From Prostheceraeus crozeri (taxonomy: Eukaryota; Platyhelminthes; Polycladida; Euryleptidae), in assembly GCA_907163375.1 (NCBI GenBank), contig CAJQUW010007090.1:248001-312000 (forward strand): 64,000 bases of DNA. The letters are read 5' to 3'. Both the position numbers and the translations under genes were made by a program. The notes under the pieces were generated by a model that ran no database searches, was not told the DNA's origin, and saw only the letters and a list, made by a program, of their open reading frames with translations. Position 1 is the stretch's first letter; every line of letters begins with the position of its first letter. Of this stretch, positions 12,901 through 24,023 are shown in pieces.

Positions 12901-15900
12901 GTGTGACTTAATAAAATTGAAATATAGGAAATGTACTTATCTACATGTAGATAATTACACTTTCTCCAGCATCCTCGAACCGAAAAATTGACGATAAAAG
13001 AAGTGAATTTTCTTTTTTCTCTTCATAATTTCTGCAAACTAGTGGAATAATCGGGGTCACGAATTTCTAAGATCAATGCTGATCAGAAAGTAGTATTTCG
13101 AATTGGAATCGTTCAAAGACAAGAAATTTAATCCATCAGATTGGAAACTTGCACTGAATTAAACAAATTGCAATGAGTTATGTAAATAAACTTTGATGTC
13201 CTTATGATGTCGCAATTACCATATCATATTAAATATACTGACGAACAACACCAGGAAGTATGAGATATTAACTACGACTCATATGGCTAGAATCAAATCG
13301 GCAGAATACTTAACAGCACCGCTACCGGTACCTGACAATGCCGTAGGTTCCAACTCGGACATCGACAACCATGAATATTAATGGAAAAATAATTCGTGTA
13401 CTTCACTAGATTCATAAATCTGACTGTGGTAAAGTTTTGGTGAACAGTACATATAAGAAAGAAAGAAATTGATTTTGTCATTCTGGTTTACTTAAAATCT
13501 ATAAATCCAGATGACATGCAATATAACAACATTTTCATTTTTTTAGTATCTCGTTAAAACTTAGCACATAATGCAATCTACAGCTCCGGTTAGCAGGATA
13601 TGAAATTTAAGAGAGTCAACATTTAAAACAGCAAGTGTTCAATGCAAGCTCAAGCTGAAGTCAGAAAGCCTTTGCTAAAAAAGCAACTAAATTATTGCTA
13701 TTAACCTGTCAATTTGAGTTGGTAAAGTGAACTTTGTCAACTCTCCTTCTGGTAAACTTAAGTCCATTTTGTGGAAACTAAAGTTCTGGTACATCCTCAA
13801 TAAATGATTGAGAAGCGAAAACTCTATGTCTGCAGTATCCACTGTGAATAACTTTAAATCAATTTGAAATCAAAGTACACCCGTCGGAAATCCTAGATCT
13901 ATTTTTTATTATAACTTTTGCTATGAAGGCATATTATGATACGATTAATGAATTTTAAAATTGCATCTTTTGAAGCAGATTTTGCTATCAAAATTTTAAA
14001 TACATTTCGCCAAGCGTGACTTTTTAATAGATCATTTCTGAATTATCAATCATCAATTGATAACAATTTATCAATATCATAGCTAGCAATGATAATTATG
14101 ACCACATATTATATCTCATTATTATTATTATTATTACCTTTACCAATATTATGCCAATGATGCATGTATATATCAATGGATAGATAGCAATAAATCTATT
14201 AATCATTATTAATGATTGATTAACTAGGTCGAATATCTATGTCGGAAAACATCTATGACATGATACGTCCTTACCCTTAATTGCAAACAAGTTTAAGAAT
14301 AGGAGGTTGATTTTGGAACTTCTTGTAACAATTATTATTTCTCATCGTATGCATTGTAATTGAGATTCGCTCCAATGGTCGCAAAAAAAATGGTTTAGGC
14401 TTATTTAGACAGGAGTTGCAAAGTTGACCATGATGAACCATATGATCAATTTTTTTTTCGTGCTTAAGTTATTATCGGATGAATAATATGAAATTTATCC
14501 TATTTTTACTGAAAGTTTCTAGCGTTGGAACTGATCGTGTTTTCGTATTTTTTTTTATTATATAAATTATTATATTATACATTTATGTTTTATAGGACAG
14601 ATTTAATAAAAACAGATAAGATTTAAATGAATAATTAGTTAAAAGAATAAACTACTATATGCCGAATGAGGAAACTATGAAGTTCATCACGATGTTGCAG
14701 ATTAATATGGCCTACACTTGAGTCAACAAGTGCATTTCGCAGTGTTGACCGCAAAGAGCAACATCAGGAACAACATCTTTAGCGGGGCAGAACAGCTTCT
14801 GGCAAAGCTTTAACTGTGTTAACCGTAGTTCTTGGACACTTAAAATAAATTCCACGGTGAAACTTTGTCAGATAGTCTTGTGTGAGTCTATATGGAAGAA
14901 AGAAGGGAAACCAAAAAGTAAAACTCAAGCAATATAAACAGCGTTTTATACATCATGTTATATTTGTAATGTGAATGTATACAATAATACACAATATATT
15001 TTTAAAATATTTTAAATAGCATATTAATCGTAAATTTAAAAGAAATCCCAATGACTTTGATCATTATCTTTTAGAATAATTTGGTACAAGTTTTATTTCT
15101 TGTTTAAACACTCACCTGACTACGAGACTATAGAAAAAATGAAGAAATGAAACATCTTGTTCTTTTCACAAGATTAAGTATCGAAAACTACTCAGTTAAT
15201 ACAAACACAATTTTACATTCTTGCGACATACACAAAGCCGAATCCATGTAACTGAATTAAGAATTTCAGTTTCGTTATATTACTACAAGAAGTATGGGAT
15301 GGGTACATTCGATAAAAAAGCACATTCGTTACAGTTCACACAGTCTTTCTACTGATCATAGGAAATTTGCTTTGTTAGTGACATGCGGAGTAAAAAACGA
15401 GACACTATAGAGGAACGATTTAAATTCCCAAATCGAAAAATGTTGTTTATTAGATGATTTCTTACTCGACTTTGATGTACTCGGTTTTTCATTAATTTTC
15501 ACTGCAAATAAGATTTTGAGATGTCAAGAAAACTTTCAAATGTAGATTCAAACTTTTCTCCGAAAAAATTAAAAAGTACATTTAATGTGCAAAACTTCAC
15601 TACTTTAAATGTGTGCTGATCAGTGGAAAACTAGGTTGTCTTTACCAAGTGTAGGGATTCTGATAACATTCGTATACAGAAATAACTTTAAATACGAGTA
15701 TTAATGACATTTCAAATTTGATTGCTGAAACATTGGTGCAAGTGAAATGATTTGCCAAATTGTATTTGAACTAGTTGCCCTACATGAGCAAACTTGTGAC
15801 TAAAAGCTTGATTCGTCATGCATTTTGCTAGTAGATACCAATTTCCATGAAAAGTTTTGCTTCAGCAGATCAACTTGTCAGACAGTCAATCATGCTTTTA

Positions 15901-16210
15901 GCGTCCGTCTTCTATGGTTGTCAATGACATCAGTTAAGACTGTCGTGGGCTGCCGAAAGATCCTTCCTCCTTCAGCTTCCATCTTAAATAGCTTCCTGGA
16001 TCCTGGTCAACTCCGTGTATGACTGATGATCATATTACAACCGAGATCGAAGGAAGTTAGTTAAGTGAGATCTGCTCGGAAGATCCACGTCTCAAATACA
16101 CACTTTATGCGGTAATGCGGAAAAAAAATTTTGTTCACGTGCGTTGAACAATATATTCTTCAAAATATTTTCTTTCTTTTCACAAGTAACCTGGCAGTTA
16201 ATAAATTTAA

Positions 16211-16346
16211 CAATTCTCAACAGATGCAACCACCACGAGACATGTCTCGGCCTGTTGGGCCGCATCGGTCGTGGGTCGGTTCGAACCAGCGACGTTGGAG
16301 CTAGAGGATGTGCAAGTATACCCATTAACCACAAGGCCACCGGACC
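16211..16346 (-). mobile_element. tRNA-derived SINE, minus orientation
   Basis: On the minus strand, a tRNA-like head starts GGTCCGGTGGCC near 16346. It has an A box (TGGCCTTGTGGTTAATGG, 16339-16322) and a perfect B box (GGTTCGAACC, 16287-16278), the internal RNA polymerase III promoter. A tail containing GAGACATGTCTCGTGGTGG continues to about 16211. The acceptor stem does not pair well, so it is a SINE and not a functional tRNA gene. Confidence 0.75.
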
Positions 16347-16501
16347 ATCTGTCGATAGGGTGAATTAGCCAGGAAGGCACTGCTTTAACGCATGGAGAAT
16401 GCAAGGAGAGCGAATTGCATTCTGCAAACACTTGCTGTCGCATCAGACATTGAGGTGTTTCACGCGGACGCTACTCATTACATGCAATTGATAAATATAT
16501 C

Positions 16502-16625
16502 AAATCTAAACAGATGTAGCCACCACAAGACATGTTCTCAACAGATGGTCCGGTATCCCTTTTGGTTAGAGGGCATGCTTGCAGAGGCCGAAACATGTCT
16601 CGTAGTGGCTAAATCTCTTGAGATT
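16502..16625 (+). mobile_element. Rearranged SINE fragments of the same family
   Basis: A tail piece in minus orientation (cagatgtagccaccacaaga, 16511-16530) abuts a plus-oriented head at 16547. That head has GGTCCGG and an A-box-like TTTTGGTTAGAGGGCATG, then jumps directly to the tail sequence ggccgaaacatgtctcgtag. The B box is missing, so this copy is deleted and could not be transcribed from its own promoter. Confidence 0.6.
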
Positions 16626-17654
16626 CGATACATTTTCATTCATTCAAACTGATTAGATTGTCTCTAAATCTGAGTTTCCTCTCATATCCCAAAGTCGATG
16701 TTTCAAATTAAGATAGAACTGAATTTACCCCCATGTACACGTGCAATTCAGACACGTTCGTGCACATCCGAGGGATGTTTGGACCTGAATGACACAAGTC
16801 ACTTCGTATTGCACTTTTTGATAGTCTTTAGGAATACGACACAATAATCGGCACTGAGTGACGAAAAATACAAATATCACCTTATATGAATAAATATGTA
16901 TGTGAAATATCCATTTCCATATAAATACATTTTGTATGCTTGATCTTCATCAAAGCCTTTATTAAATCATCAGTTTTTTCAGTACCAACCAGAACCAATA
17001 GTCAATCACAAGCATTTAGAATACTATGTCACTAATATTTGTAAGTGCAGCATTGCAAATGTAGGCATATTTGCAGGAACAGTACATTCTATCAAATATG
17101 AAGGAATGTCACAACCTGTGTTTTAAATATCCAGAGGTTGTCAAAAAAAATTTCGAACTCTGTTAGAACACATTTGAAAAATTTCATAGAAAATAAGTTT
17201 GGAAAACTATCGTGAGGACGGCAGCAATGTTCAGTGATATTCAAACAAAAGTCTCTAATGCATTAGTCACTGTCAAATGTATATCCAGAAAATGTTTCTT
17301 ATGTTGTTCTGCGATCATTTAGAGCCAACAACTTTACTTAATTTCGGCAATCATTAACATCGACCTCAAAAAGTACAGGACACCAAAGAACATAACTTTA
17401 CACATAGAGACCAAATGTTTTTCCTTTTTTCCAAGAGTTTTAGCCAAAATGTCTTAAATGAGTATGACACAATTTATAAGCTGTACAACAACATCATAAA
17501 AAATTCTGTAGTCTGAATATCACTGACATTAATTACATCGCAGTTCCATTAGAAATTAGTCTTTCTTAGTTCAATCCACAAGTCAATGTATTAACTTCAA
17601 GAGTTACACAAAATACAGTTAACGTCTGGGATAAGGGTTTGCATGCAAGGTAAA

Positions 17655-17740
17655 ATTGTTCGTACCAAATATCACAGGATCTGTCCGCGATTTTCTAAAA
17701 TCTTTCGCTGTAAAACCCAATGAAGTATTTTAACATCAAT
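17655..17740. repeat. Dispersed repeat pair, copy 1
   Basis: It shares an ordered similarity with 18755-18845: ttcgtacca, then acaggatctgtcc, then gatttt and ctttcgctg-like patches in the same order and strand, about 1.1 kb apart. The family is not recognised. Confidence 0.5.
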
Positions 17741-18274
17741 TCTAATTCTAACGTCAGAATTTTTTCAGTGTTATTGATGGATCACTAAGTAATTGACTCA
17801 ACCATATCTGCCTCAGGATGAAAACATTCGGCTTCATTCTCTACTGTATATACCTTACACGTAGACAACTATTTTATTCGACGACTAATTAATCGTTGAG
17901 GAGACCTCTTGCATGTTTCCATTGACTTCTATTTGATAATTATTTGTTGAAAAATGACCCGACTGTATGAATTTTGTAGTCTATCGCGCCAACACGAACA
18001 AATACGTGACTGCGCACAAACTTAGTAGGCCTATGCTATATCTAGCACTGTATCTGGCATCATAAACTTTATTGGTTGGTGATATATAGATTTTTATAAT
18101 TAAACATGAAGCTAGAGACATGTCATGCAGAGATATGTCACATGAGAAACAATTCTCGCACATGCAATTAATGACATACGTGAGCCATGTACATGTACAT
18201 AGAGAATACAGCTATCAGTACACAATGTTAAACAATGAAAATGACAAGAACTTAAAATATAACACAACTTTACT

Positions 18275-18487
18275 TTACTTAGGCGCCTCACGGTCTTGTT
18301 CCTTCGAAACAACGATTTTTTTAATGCTGATGTTGACTCTATGCTTTTTCGAAACCATAAATGGAGTGAAGCCATCGAGCACCGTTGGAAACCCAACAAA
18401 GGTCCATAACTCATTGCTTACTTGGATCATATCTTCGGTCTCCTCTGTGGTTCGGTGTATGCCTTGACACTCATTTTGCTCAATCAC
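18275..18487 (-). pseudogene. 70-codon open stretch of coding character
   Basis: The minus strand is open over 70 codons with a plausible amino-acid mix (for example TTEETEDMIQVSNELWTF then VGFPTVLDGFTPFMVSKK and a Lys-rich end). There is no ATG at its start, and no clear splice sites fit the host phase. It may be a fragment of an old gene or mobile element. No family was recognised. Confidence 0.3.
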
Positions 18488-18754
18488 GGCTTACCGAAAT
18501 CAGTGACATCTATTATCAATACATGATTTCCAAGGGACACCATAACTTAATAAACAATGAATACGAATGACTAAGATAATAACGGAGCTGCATTATGGAA
18601 TCGTTGGAACCACCTGAGTTTGGCGGGATTTGGACTCTTACGAGAATAAAGGCAGAAATTTTACGGAATCAGAGCTGAGGCAAATAGGTTTAAGGAGTAT
18701 ACAAAAGAGATGAATGTTCGGAAAATGGAGAAATCAAGGTAGCATGCAATGTTA

Positions 18755-18845
18755 GTTTGATCGTACCATGGATAACAGGATCTGTCCTTGATTTCGTAAA
18801 TTGCTTTGCTGCAAAGGTTCGATGTAAAAATTGGTGTTCCATATT
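18755..18845. repeat. Dispersed repeat pair, copy 2
   Basis: Partner of 17655-17740, with gatcgtaccatgg, aacaggatctgtcc and gctttgctgcaaagg. Divergence of roughly a quarter of positions suggests an old duplication or two old insertions of one repeat. Confidence 0.5.
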
Positions 18846-18910
18846 GTGTGAGTAGACAATTATCTATTATAATCACAGACAGACTGTCCGTGCAAACGGT
18901 CGGTATGTTT

Positions 18911-19306
18911 TCATTTTAAAATTATAGTTATCAGCCAATCTGTGTACAATGTACATATTCTCGGTATTATAGTATAACATTCATGTACAAAACGTTTCAC
19001 CGATGCAACGGCCTCATCAAATTGTTGAAGTGGCCGGGTACCACTCATGCATATGTCGGCCCCGTTGGGTTTTTTAGCAATACTATCCGCCCACTTCATC
19101 TATGAATCAATAAACACGGTGCAAGAAAAGAATCCGGAATGAGCAAACTTCATTAAGTCTGCACATCCTCCAACAGTTCCCCGCTGAGGATATCCGGCAT
19201 AGTTTCTGATACGGGCAATATCAGCCTCCCACTACTTGACGCAATGTGGCCATGATTGATGCAACGACCGGGGCCGGGTCATCAGACGGTTCCTACCCTG
19301 GTGCAT
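18911..19306 (-). pseudogene. Decayed coding relic, family unknown
   Basis: One minus-strand frame reads from about 19245 to 18911 with two internal stops. It includes ADIARIRNYAGYPQRGTVGG, CADLMKFAHSGFFSCTVFID and, after a TAG, MKWADSIAKKPNGADICMSG then TRPLQQFDEAVASVKRF. Just upstream another frame reads DDPAPVVASIMATLRQVV, as expected after a frameshift. The stretch is richer in GC than its surroundings. Glycine, proline and aromatic residues look like a folded enzyme-type domain and not a simple repeat. I cannot name the family. It is broken and cannot give a full protein. Confidence 0.5.
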
Positions 19307-20139
19307 TAAGAACACAGGTCACACCATTAATAACTGAAACGAGCATGCGTAATATAAAGTTTTGATCTCCTTCTGATATGTTCAATTTTTAAACTATTTG
19401 TTGTCTGTGATATCCACCATGATTAGCAAATGCCGTTGTATCAATGAAAATGCGCATGCTTGTATAACAGTGACAATATACAGTAGTCAGGCCAATGATA
19501 GCAATTCAAACAGAAAAACAAAGACATTGCTTAAAAATAATAATGAGTAATCGAAAAACCTATGTGCACTTGACCAACTATGATGTATCAGCACAATCCC
19601 ACTACTCGACCGATTCCTAAATTTGGCGCACAGAGAAAGGGAGACATGGGGAGACAAACCTTTTAGCCCAAAACAGTTGCCTCTCATAGAGCAGAAAGAT
19701 AATAGTGACATTATCAATATATTACTTGAGATTGTTGATTCTCTTGAACGAGAGGAGCTTCGTGTATTTTTTCCACTTTTTAGAAAATGAACTTCAAATG
19801 CAAGTTATGACGAAGTTGTTATTCAAGAAGATAATATAGCTAAATGTACCCAGGGTTTTAAAAGTTTAGTTGATTAAGAAAGTAAGTAGGTATTTAGGTC
19901 CTCTACTTTAGCTTCATTGTCATGTAAGAAGGAAATTATGACTTCGAGAACGAATGTGTCCCAACTGTTCCATAAAACATTTCTAAATTTTACTATGATT
20001 AGAATTAATAATGTTTCCGATATATGATTCGGTGCAATGGATCACTGTAATCAAACAAAATCAATCATCATTAATATGGTTTTTAAGGCGTTCTACACGC
20101 AGCGACAACTAAGAATGCAAAATAAAAGTTTATGTTTGT

Positions 20140-20660
20140 CTGCCATGTGTGTTGACCACAGAGATAAATTGCTTTGCTTTTCATGTATGGGCCTACATGT
20201 ACTTTCCTCAATGCTGATGGTAACGGCACGGCCAGATCTAGTTTTGAGGGGAAAAAAAGATCAATTTTCCATTGAACATAGTGCAAATTCAAACCTGAAA
20301 TCTGACGAACTAGAACACTGACACCGCATTCAACGTACACAGTCAATAGATTTAGATCGTGAGGAGTCGAACAGTGTGAATAAGATTTCCATTTGACGAA
20401 TTTATCACCTTGATTTTATCAAATTGAATTGAAGATATGCACTTTTCACTTGACAGACTTGCCTGCAATCTGACCGTTGAGGTCCAAGATTCGATTATAC
20501 GAGCTACTTCTGCACTGTGCGCACTCGGCCAATCACACAATCAAAAGAGAGACGGATATCTATGCCAATCTCTATCCCTTACTACCATTGCATACAATGA
20601 CTGGGATAGGATTCTGACTGCTCTAGACTAGTATAAACGCAAATGAATCTCTGTGGCGCT
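20140..20660. repeat. Dispersed repeat, copy 2 (single monomer)
   Basis: This is the counterpart of 8460-8960. It has accacagagataaattgc, ctcggccaatcacacaatc, gcatacaatgactgggata, gctctagacta and aaacgcaaatgaatctct in the same order. Here the 53-bp unit is present once. Confidence 0.6.
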
Positions 20661-20717
20661 GACAAACCCATAGAAACAATGATTATGAATATCTTTAGGA
20701 GAACTTGATAATATAAC

Positions 20718-20814
20718 ATTGACATGGATTTTTGAGGGCAACAATATATGACATTTGACGGCGCGAAGCGCCTGAAAATGTTCTACATTGTTGGCCGAAA
20801 AAATCTATGTCAAT
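20718..20814. repeat. Hairpin / fold-back element
   Basis: attgacatggattttt at the left and its complement at the right (ending 20814) begin a near-complete inverted repeat. It closes on ggcgcgaagcgcc around 20759-20772. The whole 97 bp can fold as a single stem with a GAA loop. Confidence 0.8.
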
Positions 20815-20837
20815 ACTATTGTGCGTAATTGAAATGG

Positions 20838-21675
20838 AGTGGGCAGCAATCATAGAGTAGGGATATATAGGTAGAGTGTCAACTCAAAAAAGTATCTGTA
20901 TACAGTGAAAATTTTATATGAAAGGATTCAGTTTTTTTGCGGAGATTGCGTTCCCGTGATCCGAAAAATTATTTGAGCAGTTTTAAAAAAGTCAAAATTT
21001 TGCAAATTTACATACAACCGACATGGAAATCCCTTTCAAAGTAGTATGAAACAAGTTGGATATCAAAGGGAATGAATATTTGCTAATGATTCTAACTAAG
21101 CGGAAATTAAGCTAATTTGCAAGGGAATTTCATGAGCCGCATTATAATGGAAGTCTTCATGAAAATGTCGAAATCTTATTTTGTTTTCTTGGCTGAAATT
21201 TCAACTTTTATTTCAATTTTCACCGGCATGATTTTATGATTCACTAACTTCATGTTTCATTTTTTGAATCTGAATAGTGATGTGGACCCATTTATATCTT
21301 TCAAAGTTGATTGAACTCATTGTCTTTGATTTTGTTCTACCACTGATGATATGATCTCGCGTAAGAAGATTATCTTGAGGTCAAGCATGAAAGCAATACC
21401 AGGTCACCGAGTTGCTTATTTAGCAAACATTACCTCTCTAAGGCTGTCATGACACGGAATCTGTAAAATAATATCATTCCTTTCTGCATCATACCATCAT
21501 TATCAGTCAATTCCGGTGTAATTTCTTCAAAACTGCAAAACTTTGCATATCTCACATTTGGTGACAATACCACTTGTATCCCCCACGAGTTCATTCAATA
21601 AAATCGAAAGTGCATACACATTGGGGATTTAATAAATGCGGAGTTACCACTCTAATATACTTACTCTATGGCGGC
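20838..21675. mobile_element. Possible non-autonomous DNA element with TIRs
   Basis: The left end (gggcagcaatcatagagtag, then gtagagtgtcaactc) resembles the inverted right end at 21641-21675 (ttgccgccatagagtaagta, then tagagtggtaactc on the minus strand). The inside has no transposase-like ORF. Target duplications were not found, so the exact ends are uncertain. Confidence 0.45.
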
Positions 21676-22031
21676 AATGTAGGAAAAAAGAGGGCAGCAA
21701 AACTATGAATATACAATTTTGCACATGCAGATATACGCTGATTGAGATTTCAAAAATGTCTTTCACATGCATTCATACAGATATCACCATTACGAGATGA
21801 ATTGCTGCCTTCCTTTTTTCCACATTGTACCATAGCCAAATTACGCACAATAATGATCGAAGCAAAATCTTTGTCAGTAAGTTCGCAACGACAAATCCTC
21901 TCTCACAAAGGAAACATCAAAAATACTAATAACGTTCTAAGAAATAATAAAACGCATTTCATTGAATTATATTGTCGATTGTTAAGCGTCATTTTGTGTA
22001 ATTGAACCAATCATGAACAGTCGAAACTCAC

Positions 22032-22144
22032 CATCATACATGTAAGCCAGTTTTGGCTGAGATGAGGGTCTAGCAACGGAGATATAGGATCTGACATTCA
22101 TTTGGGGTGCGGCTTTTGCAGGCATGAAGCCGGGTATTGAAACA
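22032..22144 (-). CDS. Host gene exon H
   Basis: The acceptor is gctcattttcag/t and the donor is tatgatg/gtgagt. The 113 bases complete a split Ser codon, add 37 codons and leave one base. The peptide is Pro/Ala/Ser-rich (PGFMPAKAAPQMNVRSYISV, then a short basic part ending LAYMYD) and probably disordered. Phase 1 at its end fits the terminal exon exactly across a 12-kb intron. Confidence 0.8.
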
Positions 22145-22211
22145 CTGAAAATGAGCAATTTTGCATTTATTTGTAACTGCTATCTTCATCATAGATAATC
22201 GTGAGAGTCAC

Positions 22212-22327
22212 CTGACGTTGTTCTGTCCCAGAAGAATTCTGTTGACGTCCATTTCCAAAAGACGAGGAGTATTTATGGTTGTCAGGCTGTCACTGAGATA
22301 GTTTTGACCGTTCTGTGCAGTCGTTGG
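22212..22327 (-). CDS. Host gene exon G
   Basis: The acceptor is ctttcttttcag/cca and the donor is aacgtcag/gtgact. The 116 bases give 38 codons plus two bases. The peptide is polar at first (PTTAQNGQNYLSDS), followed by TPRLLEMDVNRILLGQNN, a short possible helix. Only 67 bp of intron separates it from exon H, whereas its neighbour on the other side is more than 10 kb away. No domain was recognised. Confidence 0.8.
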
Positions 22328-23505
22328 CTGAAAAGAAAGCAGGACTTTTATATAATCGATCAACAGTAGCGGAAACCGAAAATTCTGGTGGACGATTAAA
22401 TTGTCATGTCCATTATGAGACTACGTTATGAGATGCACTATATGCATATAATAAAAAGATAAAAATATGGTTTTGCCTTGCATCGGGTTGCCAGAAGTCC
22501 TCCCACGAAACGTTTATACTACGGAATCAGCGATTACGTTTCATCCATAAAATAAGTTTCTTCGCTCTGCATACGGTAATTGCATGTACTTACAAATGGT
22601 TATGTACTTACTGGTTATGTACTTCAACGACTTTTTGAAGTTTTTATGACGAATTCATTGTACTAGAGAATTTCTGCATAATTTCTTCTGATTAAGTTTG
22701 ATCAAAAGACTCCGTTGGCGGCAGTTGCATTCAAGCAAATTAGCTTAATGAAAGTAAACACAACATAATATGAAGATGAATTGCTTATAACCTGAATTCA
22801 AATTTTGAAATGCTAATTTTAAAAATGCATGCATCGGAAATTGTGACTTTAGAGAGAAAAGAAAACAGTATGTCGCATAAGAATTGAAATTCATGAAAAG
22901 ATGGGCAAAAGCATCAAGTCCTTGCGCACGACACTGTCTTTATATCTTGTGACATCTTTAGAATTGAGGATGACAGGGAGCAGCTCTATTCCCAACATGA
23001 GATAAGGCAAAGAAAAGAGGACAAATATCCATTCTCTTCAGTAAGTTGTCAATAGTGATAGTAGAATTTGATATATGATGCAAATCATGATACTTTCTCA
23101 TTACGACAAATCCCATTTATGTCTACATATGATTGAAAGCTGCGCTCAGTGCATGAAAAACAAAAAATGATCCTCAAGTGCATAACTAAAACTTCAAGCA
23201 GGAGCACTCAGCTGCCTAAGTTAAGCAAACGACATTGAAGGATGATTTATTAGAAGAAGTGAATAACATATGTGACGGATAGATTCAGAATGACGATGCG
23301 AGAACATCGTGAAAAAGTTTGTTGTTAGTGAAGAAACATTGCAATGAAACCGCCTAGAGAAGTTTAAATTCGTTTGCGCATACTTTTGTGAGATTTTGAT
23401 TTAAACGTATGTCTATAAAAGTGTAGTAAGAAATTCTGATTAAAATGATTTGACGATTTACGAGGACATTGTTCGCACTGTTGATTTTTATCAAAATTCT
23501 GAGGG

Positions 23506-23629
23506 TTTTGATCGGAGGAGAGGAATAAGTCTTCGACTGAGAAAATATGTGTGCACCAATCTCAAATTAAATAAGATTAATACTTATATATTCTCTAAGT
23601 CGAAGACTTATTCCTCCTCCGATCAAAAT
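23506..23629. repeat. Inverted repeat / fold-back
   Basis: The left arm ttttgatcggaggagaggaa continues as taagtcttcgactgagaa to about 23547. It pairs with the right arm at 23586-23629 (containing agtcgaagacttattcctcc). The arms are about 43 nt with one 4-base insertion and a loop of about 38 nt. It lies just upstream of the TATA box at 23714. Confidence 0.85.
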
Positions 23630-23713
23630 TAAAATCCGACTGATAATAAAACCTGTTGAATTTTTAGGGTTCATAGCATTTCCTTAAAAGCAATGATATA
23701 GAAGGTTGTTGTG

Positions 23714-23722
23714 TATATAAAG
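23714..23722 (+). promoter_or_regulatory. TATA-box-like motif
   Basis: TATATAAAG lies 67 bp upstream of the ATG at 23781, a normal spacing for a short 5' UTR. In AT-rich DNA such motifs occur by chance; here the position relative to the ORF and polyadenylation signal is what matters. Confidence 0.4.
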
Positions 23723-23780
23723 TTTGAGTATACAGTATAAAATGGGCTATACAGTATGATCGACAGTTTGAGTTAAAGCG

Positions 23781-23936
23781 ATGAAACAAATAAAGTTCTG
23801 TCTCTATCTCATTGCGATAACATCATTATGTTGCCCTGTTAAAAAATTCCTGATGTCCCCCGAGGCTCTGTATTTAGACACTAAAGGCGCTTACAAAGTC
23901 CCGTCATTTATGAAGAAGAATGGTAGAAGCACATAG
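23781..23936 (+). CDS. Candidate small secreted peptide, 51 residues
   Basis: ATG at 23781 has G at -3; the stop TAG is at 23934-23936. Residues 1-20 look like a classical signal peptide: a basic start (MKQIK), a hydrophobic core (FCLYLIAITSLCC) and a likely cut near PV. The remaining part is KKFLMSPEALYLDTKGAYK then VPSFMKKNGRST. It has two Lys-Lys pairs that could be prohormone cleavage sites, but no C-terminal amidation glycine next to a basic pair. A TATA-like box lies upstream and AATAAA at 24018-24023. The unit is antisense inside a host intron. It may instead be the first exon of a longer gene: aatg/gtagaa near the end is a possible donor. I do not recognise the peptide. Confidence 0.4.
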   Translation: MKQIKFCLYLIAITSLCCPVKKFLMSPEALYLDTKGAYKVPSFMKKNGRST

Positions 23937-24017
23937 GATTCATCGAAAACATGACAGATTACAAGCTGCGATAGATTGAGTATTATCAAGATTTAGATGG
24001 AGCTTCACCACATTTTC

Positions 24018-24023
24018 AATAAA
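24018..24023 (+). terminator. AATAAA polyadenylation signal
   Basis: It lies 82 bases after the stop of the small ORF at 23781-23936, with a modest tggttg stretch downstream. Chance occurrence is likely in AT-rich DNA. Confidence 0.35.

Larger units (their letters stand above)
9999..22031 (-). other. Host intron between exons I and H (12 kb)
   Basis: Mostly AT-rich DNA without recognisable genes. It holds an (ATT)n tract near 14118-14138, the SINE fragments at 16211-16625, a related pair of dispersed repeats at 17655-17740 and 18755-18845, coding relics at 18275-18487 and 18911-19306, copy 2 of a dispersed repeat at 20140-20660, a hairpin at 20718-20814 and a TIR element at 20838-21675. From 9999 to about 15800 nothing else was identified. 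Confidence 0.7.

Noticed and set aside
16278..16346. Functional tRNA gene
   Set aside because: A and B boxes are present, but the acceptor stem does not pair and SINE tail sequence follows.
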